From the NCBI GenBank assembly GCA_001485605.1, contig FAON01000016.1, positions 1 through 64,000 on the forward strand: a stretch of DNA of 64,000 nucleotides, in the 5' to 3' direction. The translations under genes and the position numbers were made by a program. Positions within the stretch are counted from its first letter, which is position 1; each line of letters starts with the position of its first letter. This DNA comes from Candidatus Kryptobacter tengchongensis. GTDB taxonomy: Bacteria > Bacteroidota > Ignavibacteria > Kryptoniales > Kryptoniaceae. Below, piece after piece: positions 7,319 to 16,829 of the stretch. Under the pieces are notes generated by a model. The model did not search any database. It had not been told where the DNA came from and worked only from the letters and a program-made list of their open reading frames with translations.

Positions 7319-9685
7319 TTATTCAGGAAATTTATTTAAAATCAAATTTATAAGAGTTGACCTGATGAAACCACTTTGAATTCCAAAAAGTGATGGGACG
7401 GGATAAAATTTGATTTCGTATTTTTCTTTTATTTTTGCTTTTTCTTTAGCGAAATCAATTGCTCTTTTTAACCCGCCAAGTTCGTCAACAAGTTTTAAAT
7501 TCAATGCCTGTGTTCCTGTGTAAACTTTTCCCTGTGCTAATTTTTCAACTTCATCAAGTGTCATGTTTCTGTTCTCTGCGACTTTTTGTTTAAAGTTAAG
7601 GTAAGTATATTGAAGTGCGTTCTCAATGCCTTTTCTTTCAATTTCGGTCCAGTGCCTTGTGGTTGAGAACATATCAGAATGTTCGCCTTTTTTATAAGTT
7701 TCAATTTTTATTTTCATGTTTTCATAAAGTTTTTCAAGCACAGGTTTTGAATAAACAACCCCGATGCTCCCTGTTAAAGTTGCTGGATTTGCAAAAATTC
7801 TATCCGAGCTGCACGCAACATAATAGCCTCCGCTTGCTGCAACATTTCCAAATGAAATTATAACTGGTTTCTTTTTTCTTGCTTCCTTCAATGCAGTGTA
7901 AATTTCATTTGAAGCAAGTGCAGAGCCACCGCCACTGTTAACTCTCAAGACTATCGCTTTTACGCTTTTATCTTTTACAGCAGAATTGATTTGTTTGACA
8001 ACTGTTTCAGAACCTGTTAATCTCTCATCAAGAAATGGAAATGGTAAAGGTGGTTGACTTTCACCTGTTACAATTGCGCCGTGGACTCCGATGACGGCAA
8101 TTTTGGGTATCACGCCCCATGTTTTATCCCAGTATCTTCTTTTGTCAAGTTTTATCAGGTTAACATTTTCATCATCACGGTTGTTTGCAAGTTTATTTAT
8201 CAATCTTTTAGCTTCGCTGTAGAAACCAATTTCATCAATAAGCCCGATTTCTTTAGCTCTTGGTGGTATCATTCCACCTGAAATCTCTTCAATGAGTTCT
8301 TCTGTAAAGTTTATATTTCTTGATCTTGAAATTTGTTCTATCATTTGTTTGTGAATTTCTTCAACAAGGGATTTTATCAGTTCGGCTTGATTTTGTGTTG
8401 CTGAATCCGTGTAAATTGAGTGGAAGGTTGATTTGTATTCCCCTGCGGTCATTGCGTCCCATTCAATTCCAAATTTTTCAAAAAAGCTTTTCAATCTTGA
8501 TACATCTATAACGGCGCCATATCCGACGATCATACCTTCGGGAGCTATGACGATTTTGTCAGCGATGCTTGCAAGGTAAAGCTCATTAACCCCAACCATT
8601 TCACCGCCAAGGTAAGCGACAACAGGTTTACCTGCTTTCTTAACTTTTTTTACCGCTTCAGCAAGTTCCTGCGTCAGTCCTTCAAGTTCGTAAAGTTTAA
8701 CTTCGCCATTAAATGGATAAATTTTAAGCAAAAGCCCATTTATATCCCTATCATCCGCTGACCTTTCAATTTCATTGATGATGTCGTGCACGCTTTTCCT
8801 TGGTTTTGAAAGGAGTGAGGGTTGTTCTTTATAATCTGGCATGATTCCACGAATTTCAATTTCTGCTATTTTTTTAATTGGATATGCAAATGTTGGCATC
8901 ACTTCCCGGGTGAAAAAGGCAGATGCGGTTGCTTTTGTGTTTGAGTTGTCGGGATTTGTGAAAATTTTTATCCCAATGTTTTGGAGGTTTATTGAAAATC
9001 CGAAAATGAAAGTTTTTTTATCAGAGAAAGTTTTTGAATTGTCAAGCATAGCAAAAAGATTGAAGCCGTTTATTAGTTTAAATTCAGCACCAATTTTAAA
9101 GTTTTTAATTTTTTGTTTTTCTTTAATGAAAATGTCGGATGAAAGAGTTAAAATATCATTTCCAAGTGGGCGAATTCCAAATCCAGCAATGTAACTTTTT
9201 TCAAGCGGTGTGCTTTGAAAATGTTTTCCTGTTAAGTTATAAGCGGTTAAAGAAAGTGAAATGAAATTAAACGGTCTTGAGATAATCCCAGCATTTATGG
9301 CTGTTTTAAACCTTTCATCGTTGATTTTAAAGTAATCAAAACCAAGCCCAAGTGCAAGCTCTTCTGTTCCAAATCCAGTTGAAGTTGAGATCAAAAGCGA
9401 TGTTTTCTCCTGTATCTTTGTTCTTTTTAGTGCAAAACCAAATCGCATCGTTTGAAGGTAAAACCCAGCGTCATAATTTTTGAGTGATAATTCCCCCGAT
9501 GGTGAAAGATAAAGGGAGAAGTTTGTTTGGTGTTTAAAACCCAAGCTCGCTGGATTAAGTCGTAAGGCTTCTGAACCTTCTGATGTTGCTGTAAAAAGAT
9601 ATCGTTCAAGGTTTGGCAAATATAAATTTTGGGCAACTGTGATGGCAGTTGTTAAAATTAAAACAACAATAAATTTTGCCTTCAT
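7319..9685 (-). CDS. sppA: Signal peptide peptidase SppA with N-terminal beta-barrel-like domain
   Basis: SppA is a Ser-Lys protease that degrades signal peptides and envelope peptides. The C-terminal ~510 of 788 residues form the usual duplicated SppA fold. The predicted catalytic Lys is K418 (in AGEYKSTF) and the nucleophile S618 (in VAASGGYY). Their spacing of 200 equals that of K209 and S409 in E. coli SppA. Before this sits an extra ~260-residue region after a signal peptide (cleavage near VAQ). It is made of alternating strands such as [26 protein letters not shown] and [17 protein letters not shown], which look like an outer-membrane barrel or surface beta-domain. This suggests an SppA held at the outer membrane rather than the inner one. 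It is the first gene of the sppA-fusion-nadE run. Confidence 0.9.
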   Translation of the reverse strand: MKAKFIVVLILTTAITVAQNLYLPNLERYLFTATSEGSEALRLNPASLGFKHQTNFSLYLSPSGELSLKNYDAGFYLQTMRFGFALKRTKIQEKTSLLISTSTGFGTEELALGLGFDYFKINDERFKTAINAGIISRPFNFISLSLTAYNLTGKHFQSTPLEKSYIAGFGIRPLGNDILTLSSDIFIKEKQKIKNFKIGAEFKLINGFNLFAMLDNSKTFSDKKTFIFGFSINLQNIGIKIFTNPDNSNTKATASAFFTREVMPTFAYPIKKIAEIEIRGIMPDYKEQPSLLSKPRKSVHDIINEIERSADDRDINGLLLKIYPFNGEVKLYELEGLTQELAEAVKKVKKAGKPVVAYLGGEMVGVNELYLASIADKIVIAPEGMIVGYGAVIDVSRLKSFFEKFGIEWDAMTAGEYKSTFHSIYTDSATQNQAELIKSLVEEIHKQMIEQISRSRNINFTEELIEEISGGMIPPRAKEIGLIDEIGFYSEAKRLINKLANNRDDENVNLIKLDKRRYWDKTWGVIPKIAVIGVHGAIVTGESQPPLPFPFLDERLTGSETVVKQINSAVKDKSVKAIVLRVNSGGGSALASNEIYTALKEARKKKPVIISFGNVAASGGYYVACSSDRIFANPATLTGSIGVVYSKPVLEKLYENMKIKIETYKKGEHSDMFSTTRHWTEIERKGIENALQYTYLNFKQKVAENRNMTLDEVEKLAQGKVYTGTQALNLKLVDELGGLKRAIDFAKEKAKIKEKYEIKFYPVPSLFGIQSGFIRSTLINLILNKFPE

Positions 9686-9767
9686 TGAGAAAACCTATTT
9701 TTATTTTCCTTTGGTTCAAAGTTAAGCAAAGAAAAAAAGATATTCAATTTTTAAAATGCGAAAACTT

Positions 9768-9798
9768 TTGATTAGATTTAATGAAGTAAAAATAAAAT
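9768..9798 (+). promoter_or_regulatory. Possible queF promoter
   Basis: TTGATT (9768-9773) is followed 19 nt later by TAAAAT (9793-9798). The spacing is long, but the start site would fall near 9805, only some 7 nt before the queF ATG, implying a very short leader. No preQ1 riboswitch can fit there. The rest of the 126-bp divergent gap would hold the sppA promoter, which I could not define. Confidence 0.3.
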
Positions 9799-9811
9799 TT
9801 GTCTCAAATCT

Positions 9812-10207
9812 ATGGAGGATAGAAAACTCAAATACGGTGAGGAAGCGATACTTAATGCACAACTTGAGACATGGGAGAATCCTTATCCCGATAGGGATTA
9901 TAAGATTGAGATAACTTTTCCAGAGTTCACATGCCTTTGTCCGAGGTCTGGTTATCCTGATTTTGCGACAATAAAAATAGTTTATATTCCAGACAAGTAT
10001 ATCGTTGAGCTTCGTTCTCTTAAACTTTACCTCAATAAGTATAGGAATGAGTATATTTCGCATGAGGCAGCAACAAATAAAATTTATGATGATCTTGAAA
10101 AGCTCTTAAAGCCGAGGTTTCTTGAGGTGGTTGGTGATTGGAATCCAAGGGGTAATGTGAAGACGATCATAACTGTTTCATCAAAGGACAAACAATTGGT
10201 TAAATAA
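9812..10207 (+). CDS. queF: NADPH-dependent 7-cyano-7-deazaguanine reductase
   Basis: QueF reduces preQ0 to preQ1 in queuosine synthesis, using NADPH. The 131-residue unimodular protein shows [14 protein letters not shown] (39-52), with the predicted catalytic Cys C43 and the proton-relay Asp D50. It also has the QueF signature [14 protein letters not shown] (66-79) and the substrate-binding His-Glu pair in ISHEAATN. Many homologues have Gln where Tyr 48 occurs. The start has no good ribosome site upstream; GGAGG occurs inside the first codons, consistent with a short-leader message. It ends base to base with the convergent nikR. The later pathway enzyme queA is at 59403. Confidence 0.95.
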   Translation: MEDRKLKYGEEAILNAQLETWENPYPDRDYKIEITFPEFTCLCPRSGYPDFATIKIVYIPDKYIVELRSLKLYLNKYRNEYISHEAATNKIYDDLEKLLKPRFLEVVGDWNPRGNVKTIITVSSKDKQLVK

Positions 10208-10618
10208 TTAGACTGCTGTTAAGACCAGTTTCCCATTTTCAACGCCTTTAAAGCTCAAAACTTTATCGGTTATCTTTTTTAATTCGCCAGCTTTTCCTTT
10301 CATTATTATAACCTCAAGGCAATGGTCTTTATCAATGTGGATGTGTGTCGTTGAAATTATCATATTGAAATGTTCATGCTGGAAGTCTGTTAGCTTCTCC
10401 TCAAGTTCTCTTTTGGTGTGGTCGTATATAAATGAGAATATTCCGAAGCAGGGTTGATCTTTCTCAATTGCCTGTTCAACGAGTTTTTCTCTGATGAGGT
10501 CTCTTATAGCTTCGGATCTATTTGTATAGCCTTTTTGATGTATAAGTTTATCAAACTTTTCAAGCAGTTCATTTTCCATTGAGACGCCGAATCTAACAAT
10601 CTGTTTATTTTCCTTCAT
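10208..10618 (-). CDS. nikR: Nickel-responsive repressor NikR
   Basis: NikR is a tetrameric repressor with a ribbon-helix-helix DNA-binding part (about 6-50) and an ACT-like nickel-binding part (55-136). The 136-residue protein keeps all four expected nickel ligands: H81, H92, H94 and C100. Their spacing (11, 2, 6) is identical to E. coli H76, H87, H89 and C95. It would repress nickel uptake when nickel is plentiful. No nickel transporter or urease is in the window, but LarC at 19600 is a nickel-cofactor enzyme. The start overlaps the end of the IMPase gene by 14 nt, so the two are translationally linked. Confidence 0.95.
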   Translation of the reverse strand: MKENKQIVRFGVSMENELLEKFDKLIHQKGYTNRSEAIRDLIREKLVEQAIEKDQPCFGIFSFIYDHTKRELEEKLTDFQHEHFNMIISTTHIHIDKDHCLEVIIMKGKAGELKKITDKVLSFKGVENGKLVLTAV

Positions 10619-11399
10619 TTTTATTAAGTCCTTTTTTTATTACCTCAAGCATTTGTTTATGGATCAAGCCGTTGCTTGCGACCACTCCTTTTGTGTAGAT
10701 GCTGAATTTATTACCGTGGAAGTCGGTCACTGTTCCACCGGCTTCTTCAATTATTATTTTTCCAGCTGCAACATCCCAGGGGTTTAGATTAACTTCCCAG
10801 AAGCCGTCAAGTCTTCCGCAGGCTACATAGACGAGGTCAAGCGCAGCTGAACCTAATCGTCTTATTGCTTGTGCAGACATCAGGAAATTGACAAAGTGTT
10901 CAATGCAATTATCAGGATTTTCCTTTACATTGTATGGGAAACCTGTTGCAAGCATGCTTTTTATAAGTGTGTCTGTTTTTGAGACGGAAATTTTTTTCCC
11001 ATTGAGGAAGGCACCTTTACCTTTTTCAGCATAAAATAGTTCGTCAAGGTTTGGGTCGTAGACAACCCCAAGTATTACATCGCCTTTATATTCAAGCGCA
11101 ATGGAGACGCAGAAAACGGGAAATGAGTGAGTATAATTTGTTGTTCCATCAAGTGGGTCAATTATCCATTTGTAATCGGATGTTTCGGTTGATGCACCGC
11201 TTTCCTCGGCGAGTATGCTGTGATGTGGGAATTTGCTTTTGATGAATTCAATTATTTTCCTTTCCGAAGCTTTATCAATTTCAGTGACAAGATTTATCTC
11301 TTCTTTTTTCCTTTCAACATTTTTTACCTTTCCAAGGTTCATTTTCAAAAATTTTCCGGCTTCTTTTGCGATTTCTATGGCGACATTTAGATAATCCAT
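10605..11399 (-). CDS. Inositol monophosphatase family phosphatase (SuhB-like)
   Basis: These Mg-dependent enzymes hydrolyse inositol-1-phosphate or related sugar phosphates, and some act on fructose-1,6-bisphosphate or NADP. The 264-residue protein carries the metal-site residues EESG, the motif WIIDPLDGTTNYTH and the C-terminal NPWDVAAGKIIIEEAGG. The motifs are intact, so the enzyme should be active; the substrate cannot be read from the sequence. It sits 20 nt downstream of rsmI and overlaps nikR. Thermophiles often use such enzymes for inositol-based solutes or as dual FBPase/IMPase; that is only a possibility here. Confidence 0.9.
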   Translation of the reverse strand: MDYLNVAIEIAKEAGKFLKMNLGKVKNVERKKEEINLVTEIDKASERKIIEFIKSKFPHHSILAEESGASTETSDYKWIIDPLDGTTNYTHSFPVFCVSIALEYKGDVILGVVYDPNLDELFYAEKGKGAFLNGKKISVSKTDTLIKSMLATGFPYNVKENPDNCIEHFVNFLMSAQAIRRLGSAALDLVYVACGRLDGFWEVNLNPWDVAAGKIIIEEAGGTVTDFHGNKFSIYTKGVVASNGLIHKQMLEVIKKGLNKNEGK

Positions 11400-11419
11400 T
11401 CTGGGCTTAAGTTTTATTT

Positions 11420-12133
11420 TTAAAAATCAAGTTTTTTACTTTCCTCTGCTCCAGCGATTACAATTACACATTCCCCTTTTTTCTTTTTTTCAATAAAATA
11501 GTTCATCACCTCAATCACATTTCCTCTTATTATCTCTTCATCTGGCATCGTTAAATTGTAAGCAACACATATTTTTCTTTCAACGCCGAGGACTGCTCCT
11601 ATATCTTCAAGCACAGGTATAATTCTATAAGGTGTTTCAAATATCACAGCTGTTCTTTGTTCACCTTTTAATTTTCTTAATTCTTGTCTTCTCTTTTCTC
11701 TTTTTTGAGGGAGCCATCCAAAGTAAACAAATTTTTCAATGTTAAATCCAGAAACTATCAAGGCAAGCAAAAGAGCGGAGGCACCTGGGATCGGAATAAT
11801 TTTAATCCCCTCTCTTATTGCTCTTTTTACGAGAAGTGAGCCAGGGTCCGAGAAAACAGGAGTTCCAGCGTCGGAAATTAGTGCAACATTTTTTCCGGAA
11901 TTTAAATCCTCTATGATTTTATCCACTTTTAAACTTTCGTTGTGCTCATTTAGTGTATCAAGTTCCTTTGGCTCTATTTGATAAGTTCCCAAGAGTTTTT
12001 TTCCTTCCCTTAATTCTTCGCAAACGATTACATCAACCTCTTTTAAAATTTTCAATGCGCGAAGCGTTATATCATCTGGGTTTCCAATCGGTGTAGCGAC
12101 AAGATAAAGCGTGCCTTTCAAAGGTGTTTCCAT
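11420..12133 (-). CDS. rsmI: 16S rRNA 2'-O-ribose C1402 methyltransferase RsmI family
   Basis: RsmI methylates the ribose of 16S rRNA C1402 using SAM, fine-tuning the decoding centre. The 237-residue protein shows YLVATPIGNPDDITLRALK near its start, ALISDAGTPVFSDPG in the middle and IPIPGASALLLAL after it, as in the family. The usual CEDTR after the first motif reads CEELREGKKLL here, and GNL reads GNP, so it is slightly divergent. It overlaps the end of the polysaccharide deacetylase gene by 16 nt and precedes the IMPase gene by 20 nt. Length is a little short (E. coli 286), lacking the C-terminal extension. Confidence 0.85.
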   Translation of the reverse strand: METPLKGTLYLVATPIGNPDDITLRALKILKEVDVIVCEELREGKKLLGTYQIEPKELDTLNEHNESLKVDKIIEDLNSGKNVALISDAGTPVFSDPGSLLVKRAIREGIKIIPIPGASALLLALIVSGFNIEKFVYFGWLPQKREKRRQELRKLKGEQRTAVIFETPYRIIPVLEDIGAVLGVERKICVAYNLTMPDEEIIRGNVIEVMNYFIEKKKKGECVIVIAGAEESKKLDF

Positions 12134-12891
12134 TGTTGGTTTTTTAGTTTTATTTTTGCATAGTTTATTCGGAGTGTGATTTCAGAAAATGAGTTTATTA
12201 AATTTAATTTAAATCGTTCAAATTTTGAATTGTTTATTTTCCTTGCCAAGGAATAGGTTGAGTCAATTGTATAAACTGCGAATCTATGATAAACATTATC
12301 AAATTTTTCTCCATTTGTCAGTGCGTAAATTCCTTCGTAACCGCATTCAAGTGCAAGTTTTACAATTTTTTCGTTGTATCTGCTAAAAGGTGGGGCAAAT
12401 GATTTAACATCTATGCCAAGATTTTTTTCAATTTCGTATTTTGAGCTTTCAAGTTCAAATTTAATTTTCTCTTCGTCAAGAAGAATCAAGGATACATGAT
12501 TTGCTGAATGTGAGCCAATTTCCCAACCGTTGTCATGTAGAATTTTGAGTTTTTTCCAATCAAGATGTTTAAACTTTATTCCGAAGCCGAAATCCCAAGT
12601 GTTGAATTTACCGACGAAATTTGAGATGACGAAAACAGTTGCTTTGAAATTATATTTTTTTAAAATCGGGAAGGCATAGTCAAATATGTTTTCATAGCCA
12701 TCGTCAAAAGTTATGCAGATAAATTTCCCATCATCTAATTTTAAGTTTCTTGCTTCTGAAACTGTAAGTGATTTATATCCCTCCCTGTGAAGAAAATTTA
12801 TATGTTTTTCAAATTGTTTTGGAGTGACCCTCGTTATTCCGAGTTCAAATTTTGAATCAACTTTATGATATGTTAGAATTGGTATGTTCAT
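12118..12891 (-). CDS. Polysaccharide deacetylase (NodB domain)
   Basis: The ATG at 12891 overlaps the dut stop as ATGA and starts [12 protein letters not shown], a common family beginning. A longer upstream reading would run into dut, so I chose this start (257 residues). The NodB domain shows [17 protein letters not shown] with the metal Asp pair, the metal His pair in SHSANHVSL, and APPFSRYNE. These enzymes remove N-acetyl (sometimes O-acetyl) groups from cell-wall or surface glycans with a divalent metal. No signal peptide is seen, so it may act on a cytoplasmic glycan intermediate. It is translationally coupled to dut. Confidence 0.88.
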   Translation of the reverse strand: MNIPILTYHKVDSKFELGITRVTPKQFEKHINFLHREGYKSLTVSEARNLKLDDGKFICITFDDGYENIFDYAFPILKKYNFKATVFVISNFVGKFNTWDFGFGIKFKHLDWKKLKILHDNGWEIGSHSANHVSLILLDEEKIKFELESSKYEIEKNLGIDVKSFAPPFSRYNEKIVKLALECGYEGIYALTNGEKFDNVYHRFAVYTIDSTYSLARKINNSKFERFKLNLINSFSEITLRINYAKIKLKNQQWKHL

Positions 12892-13337
12892 AACCCTGTG
12901 TGACCGAATCCACCCGATCCCCTTTTCGTTGAGTTGAGTTCGGTTGTTTCTTCCCATTCAACCTTTGCATACTTTGAAATTATCATTTGAGCAATTCTAT
13001 CACCACGCTTGACGGTGAAGTTCTTCTTACCAAGGTTTATAAGAATGATTTTTATTTCACCACGGTAATCTGAATCAATTGTCCCAGGAGTGTTAAGTAG
13101 CGTTATACCATGATTTATTGCAAGCCCGCTTCTTGGTCTTATTTGTGCTTCATATCCTGGTGGAAGCTCAATTGCAATTCCGGTTGGAATAAGCACGATT
13201 TCTCCAGGTTTAATTGTTATTTCATCATCAAGATCAGCGTATAGGTCCATTCCCGCTGAACCTTCTGTTGCATACCGTGGGAGAGGTAGGTCATAATTTT
13301 GGCGAAGACGAATTATTTTCACTTTAATTTTTTCCAT
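12888..13337 (-). CDS. dut: Deoxyuridine 5'-triphosphate nucleotidohydrolase
   Basis: dUTPase hydrolyses dUTP to dUMP and pyrophosphate, keeping uracil out of DNA and feeding thymidylate synthesis. All five trimeric-dUTPase motifs are present in 149 residues: [39 protein letters not shown] and [10 protein letters not shown]. It starts the minus-strand run dut-deacetylase-rsmI-IMPase-nikR. The gap before it holds the hppA terminator, so this operon should have its own promoter in 13338-13358 or inside that gap. Confidence 0.96.
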   Translation of the reverse strand: MEKIKVKIIRLRQNYDLPLPRYATEGSAGMDLYADLDDEITIKPGEIVLIPTGIAIELPPGYEAQIRPRSGLAINHGITLLNTPGTIDSDYRGEIKIILINLGKKNFTVKRGDRIAQMIISKYAKVEWEETTELNSTKRGSGGFGHTGL

Positions 13338-13358
13338 CTTTCAAACGATGAAAAATTT

Positions 13359-13385
13359 TAAAAAAGAGGGACGCAAAGGCGTCCC
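13359..13385 (-). terminator. Rho-independent terminator of hppA
   Basis: Read on the minus strand, GGGACGC and GCGTCCC pair perfectly (7 bp) around CTTT and are followed by TCTTTTTT. It lies about 70 nt after the hppA stop and just before dut, separating the two minus-strand units. Confidence 0.85.
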
Positions 13386-13454
13386 GTTGAAATTTAACTG
13401 TTACTTGATGACATTTATATAATGAACAAGTGAAAAATGTTTTTAAGAGAAATC

Positions 13455-15455
13455 TCATTTGATATTAAATAGTTGAGCAAACCAAGCTTCATGTAAGCTT
13501 TTGAGATAAAGGCCAAAAACAAGCGAAACGATTGACATAAGTTTTATGAGTATATTCATTGATGGTCCACTTGTATCCTTGAATGGGTCACCGACGGTAT
13601 CTCCGACGACAGCTGCTTTGTGTGCTTCTGAGCCTTTTCCGCCAAAATTACCTGCTTCAATATATTTCTTTGCATTATCCCATGCACCACCTCCATTTGC
13701 CATAAAGAGAGCTACCATCACCCCACTTGCAATTGCTCCGGCAAGTAATCCACCAAGAGCTTCAGGACCAAGGATAATTCCGGTTAAAATTGGTGTAATG
13801 ATTGCGAGAATCCCGGGTAAGAGCATTTCTTTTAAAGCGCCAGCAGTTGCGATATCAACACATCTTGCTGTATCAGGTTTTGCTTTTCCCTCAAGGAGTC
13901 CGGGGATTTCTCGGAATTGTCTTCTTACTTCTTCAACTATTTTGAACGCTGCTTTACCGACCGCTTCCATTGTAAGCGCAGCAAATAAGAAAGGCATCCC
14001 GGCGCCAATCAAAAGACCAATTACCGTATTAGCATGAGTTAAATCAATTTTTGTAAGCCCAACTGTTTGTGAATATGCTGTGAAAAGGGCAAGAGCGGTT
14101 AAAGCAGCTGAACCAATTGCAAAACCTTTTCCAATTGCAGCGGTGGTGTTTCCAAGGGCATCAAGCTTATCTGTTATCTTTCTTACTTCTGGTCCAAGGT
14201 GTGACATTTCAGCGATACCACCAGCGTTGTCGGCAATAGGACCATAAGCATCAACCGACATTGTTATTCCAATTGTTGCAAGCATTCCAACTGCAGAAAT
14301 TGCTATTCCGTAAACTCCACCAGTTGCATACGAGATTAAAATTGCTATGGCTATAGCAAGGACAGGATAAGTGGTGCTTTTGAAACCTACAGCTATTCCT
14401 GTAATTATGTTTGTTGCTGCGCCTGTTGTAGCTGATTGAGCAATTGATTTTATTGGTGAGCCTGAGGTATAGTATTCGCTTAAAAGTCCAATGGCAATCC
14501 CTGCGAAAACGCCGGAGACAATTGCCCAAAACGGATTTAGCGCTCCAACAAGATTTTTAACGATGAAGTATGAAAAAACAATAAGTAAACCTTCAGCGAC
14601 AAATGTTGAATATCTCAATGCCTTTTGAGGGTCAATGTTTTGAAAGATCCTGATTGAAAGCGAAGCAAGAAAAGATGCTATTGTCCCGAATGTTATAATC
14701 AGAAGTGGTAAAAGCATCCAGTTTTCTTTATTTGGAACAGCGAGAGTTGAACCAACGGCGATTGTCGCTATTACAGAGCCAACATATGATTCAAAAAGAT
14801 CAGCTCCCATTCCTGCGACATCACCGACATTATCTCCGACATTATCTGCGATTACAGCTGGATTTCTTGGGTCATCTTCGGGAATCCCAGTTTCAACTTT
14901 TCCAACTAGGTCTGCTCCAACATCGGCGCTTTTTGTATAGATTCCACCGCCAACCCTTGCAAAAAGCGCTATTGAACTTGCTCCCATACCGAAGCCACTG
15001 ATTATCGTTGGATCTTTATAGAGAAGATAAAAAATTCCAAGTCCAAGTAATCCGATGCTAGCTACTGTTAATCCCATTACAGCACCACCTGTAAATGAGA
15101 TGACGAGGGCTTTATTCTGACCTTGTGTCGCTGCTTGAGTTGTTCTAACATTTGCTCTTGTTGCTGCTGTCATTCCAATAAATCCAGCAAGCATTGAGCA
15201 AATTGCACCACTTACAAATGCAAGGGCAGTTTCAATTTTTATCACACTCCATAAAATTAAAAACATAACAACAATGAAAACCACCAGCGTTGAATATTCC
15301 CTTTTAAGAAAAGCAGAGGCACCCTTTTGAATCAGCTCGGCGATATCTTGCATCGTTTGATTTCCGGCAGGCTGTTTTTTAATGTAGTAAAAAAGATAAA
15401 TAGCGTAAAGAACACCCAAAAATCCAACAATTGGAGCAAGCATCGTTAAGTCCAT
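13455..15455 (-). CDS. hppA: Membrane-bound ion-translocating pyrophosphatase
   Basis: This integral membrane enzyme couples pyrophosphate hydrolysis to export of H+ or Na+. The 666-residue protein has about 16 helices and the family active-site loop ([33 protein letters not shown]), plus [14 protein letters not shown] near the end. The sequence [11 protein letters not shown] has Ala where K+-independent enzymes carry Lys, so I predict the K+-dependent subfamily. Whether H+ or Na+ is pumped cannot be decided by eye. CGGAGG precedes the ATG. It may make use of pyrophosphate released elsewhere, and PPDK at 56536 is another pyrophosphate-linked enzyme in this genome. Confidence 0.96.
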   Translation of the reverse strand: MDLTMLAPIVGFLGVLYAIYLFYYIKKQPAGNQTMQDIAELIQKGASAFLKREYSTLVVFIVVMFLILWSVIKIETALAFVSGAICSMLAGFIGMTAATRANVRTTQAATQGQNKALVISFTGGAVMGLTVASIGLLGLGIFYLLYKDPTIISGFGMGASSIALFARVGGGIYTKSADVGADLVGKVETGIPEDDPRNPAVIADNVGDNVGDVAGMGADLFESYVGSVIATIAVGSTLAVPNKENWMLLPLLIITFGTIASFLASLSIRIFQNIDPQKALRYSTFVAEGLLIVFSYFIVKNLVGALNPFWAIVSGVFAGIAIGLLSEYYTSGSPIKSIAQSATTGAATNIITGIAVGFKSTTYPVLAIAIAILISYATGGVYGIAISAVGMLATIGITMSVDAYGPIADNAGGIAEMSHLGPEVRKITDKLDALGNTTAAIGKGFAIGSAALTALALFTAYSQTVGLTKIDLTHANTVIGLLIGAGMPFLFAALTMEAVGKAAFKIVEEVRRQFREIPGLLEGKAKPDTARCVDIATAGALKEMLLPGILAIITPILTGIILGPEALGGLLAGAIASGVMVALFMANGGGAWDNAKKYIEAGNFGGKGSEAHKAAVVGDTVGDPFKDTSGPSMNILIKLMSIVSLVFGLYLKSLHEAWFAQLFNIK

Positions 15456-15552
15456 GTAGAAAGCCTCCGTTTTATTTTTTGAAAGATTTGAGGAAAAACT
15501 GAAGCAAATTTAAAAATAAGTCTTTAAATTTTCAAATCGCTTTGGAATTTAC

Positions 15553-15580
15553 CCCCCCTCCCTGATTTTAGGGAGGGGGG
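15553..15580. terminator. Strong 11-bp hairpin between cytochrome gene and hppA
   Basis: CCCCCCTCCCT and AGGGAGGGGGG pair perfectly around GATTTT. There is no T-run on either strand, so it is not a classical terminator. On the minus strand it lies between the end of the cytochrome-barrel gene and the hppA start, where it could block read-through or protect the upstream mRNA. The G-rich arm is on the plus strand. Confidence 0.5.
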
Positions 15581-15681
15581 TGAAGAACGAGCCTTAAATT
15601 AATTTTTAAAACCGGGAAGGATTAAAAGTGATTTCATAAAAAGAAGCGGGATTCAATAAACTTTGAAGTAGATTTTTGATT

Positions 15682-16800
15682 TTACCATCCTTCGAAAATT
15701 CCGCCGTCAACATAATCCCAGAGAATAAAACCAACATAACGATATTTGAAAGGTTTATCACCGTAAACCGGTATTTCCCTGCCAATTGAGATCGCAAGAT
15801 GTCCACGCTTTGTCAAGGCTATATAGATTTTAGGGACAATTGAAATTGTATGTTCATCCATTCCAAGTGTTTTTGTTCCAACAAGTTCAATTCCGGGGAA
15901 AATTCCTCTTTTGCCTTCTGGAATTGAAAGTGTCGTTGAAAGGGCATATATCAATTCGGGATTTCCCTTGCTTTTGTTCGTGGGTGCTTCAATTTTTATG
16001 CTTCCTTGAAGTTCAATTTTTTCACCGATTCCCTTTGCACCTGCAAAATAAGGTATAAGAAAAACTGTTCCTTTGCCAAATCCTTTCGTTTCGCTCCCGG
16101 TTGGAAGAGAAAGTTCAAAACCAGTTGTTAAAATAAGCATGCTCTTATAATTGTCATAAAACGCATACTTCAAGCCAAGTTCAAGATCTCCAATACCTGT
16201 CGTGTTATTAACCGTTGATTTCAGATTTTGTAGTGGAAGTTTGACTTCGTATTGAAATCTTGAACCAAATCTGTTCGCATAGTATAGAATAATTTTTGAA
16301 TTACTTGCACCAGATGTTTCTCTGGTAAAGGTTGGGATTAATAGAAATTCTTGTTCGGGGTAAGCTTTTGTCGCATAGTGTGCACGAATAAAGTTAAGTT
16401 CGCCTTGGGGATATTTTCTCTGGTTAACAAAGGATTTTATGTGTTCAATTATCTCGTAAATTTGTTGTTCACTGAATATTTCTCCAAAAGCTGGCATTGT
16501 TTGAGATAGACCACGGGCATTCCCTCCATATTTTATCACCGCATACCAGTCTTTTCTTGCTTCTCTTGAGTTGAAATATCCGTCTGTGAAATCTGGCGGT
16601 GGGACATCCCAACTTTCTTTTACTTCTTCAGGTATGTTCCCCTTCCCATCTATACCATGGCATTTTGCACAAAATACTTCGTAAATTTGTTTCCCATTCA
16701 TTGTTTTTATCGCTTCAAAATCAATTGCCTGTTCTGTGGTGTCCTGTTGTGCAAAGATCAATCCAGTTGTGAGAAGGACGACAAAAATAATTTTGTTCAT
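15682..16800 (-). CDS. Cytochrome c fused to outer-membrane beta-barrel-like domain
   Basis: Of 372 residues, 1-18 form a signal peptide and about 30-125 a class I cytochrome c: haem motif C44-A-K-C47-H48 and the probable axial Met M102 in TMPAFGE. From about 140 to the end there are alternating beta strands (GIGDLELGLKYAFY, TGFELSLPTGSET, KIELQGSIKIEAP). These recall the MetA-pathway outer-membrane protein family. A haem domain on a barrel is the layout of Cyc2-type outer-membrane cytochromes, but I cannot show homology to Cyc2. It could carry electrons across or at the outer membrane. It lies 29 nt downstream of the DUF2231 gene and is probably co-transcribed with it. Confidence 0.8.
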   Translation of the reverse strand: MNKIIFVVLLTTGLIFAQQDTTEQAIDFEAIKTMNGKQIYEVFCAKCHGIDGKGNIPEEVKESWDVPPPDFTDGYFNSREARKDWYAVIKYGGNARGLSQTMPAFGEIFSEQQIYEIIEHIKSFVNQRKYPQGELNFIRAHYATKAYPEQEFLLIPTFTRETSGASNSKIILYYANRFGSRFQYEVKLPLQNLKSTVNNTTGIGDLELGLKYAFYDNYKSMLILTTGFELSLPTGSETKGFGKGTVFLIPYFAGAKGIGEKIELQGSIKIEAPTNKSKGNPELIYALSTTLSIPEGKRGIFPGIELVGTKTLGMDEHTISIVPKIYIALTKRGHLAISIGREIPVYGDKPFKYRYVGFILWDYVDGGIFEGW

Positions 16801-16829
16801 AGTTTTAAATTTTTGTTTGTTTTTAGAGT

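Noticed and set aside
9686-9811. preQ1 riboswitch before queF
   Set aside because: No preQ1-I hairpin or tail pattern seen and the predicted leader is too short.
13546-14037. 163-codon ORF opposite hppA
   Set aside because: A shadow of the hppA reading frame, with biased composition and no start signal.
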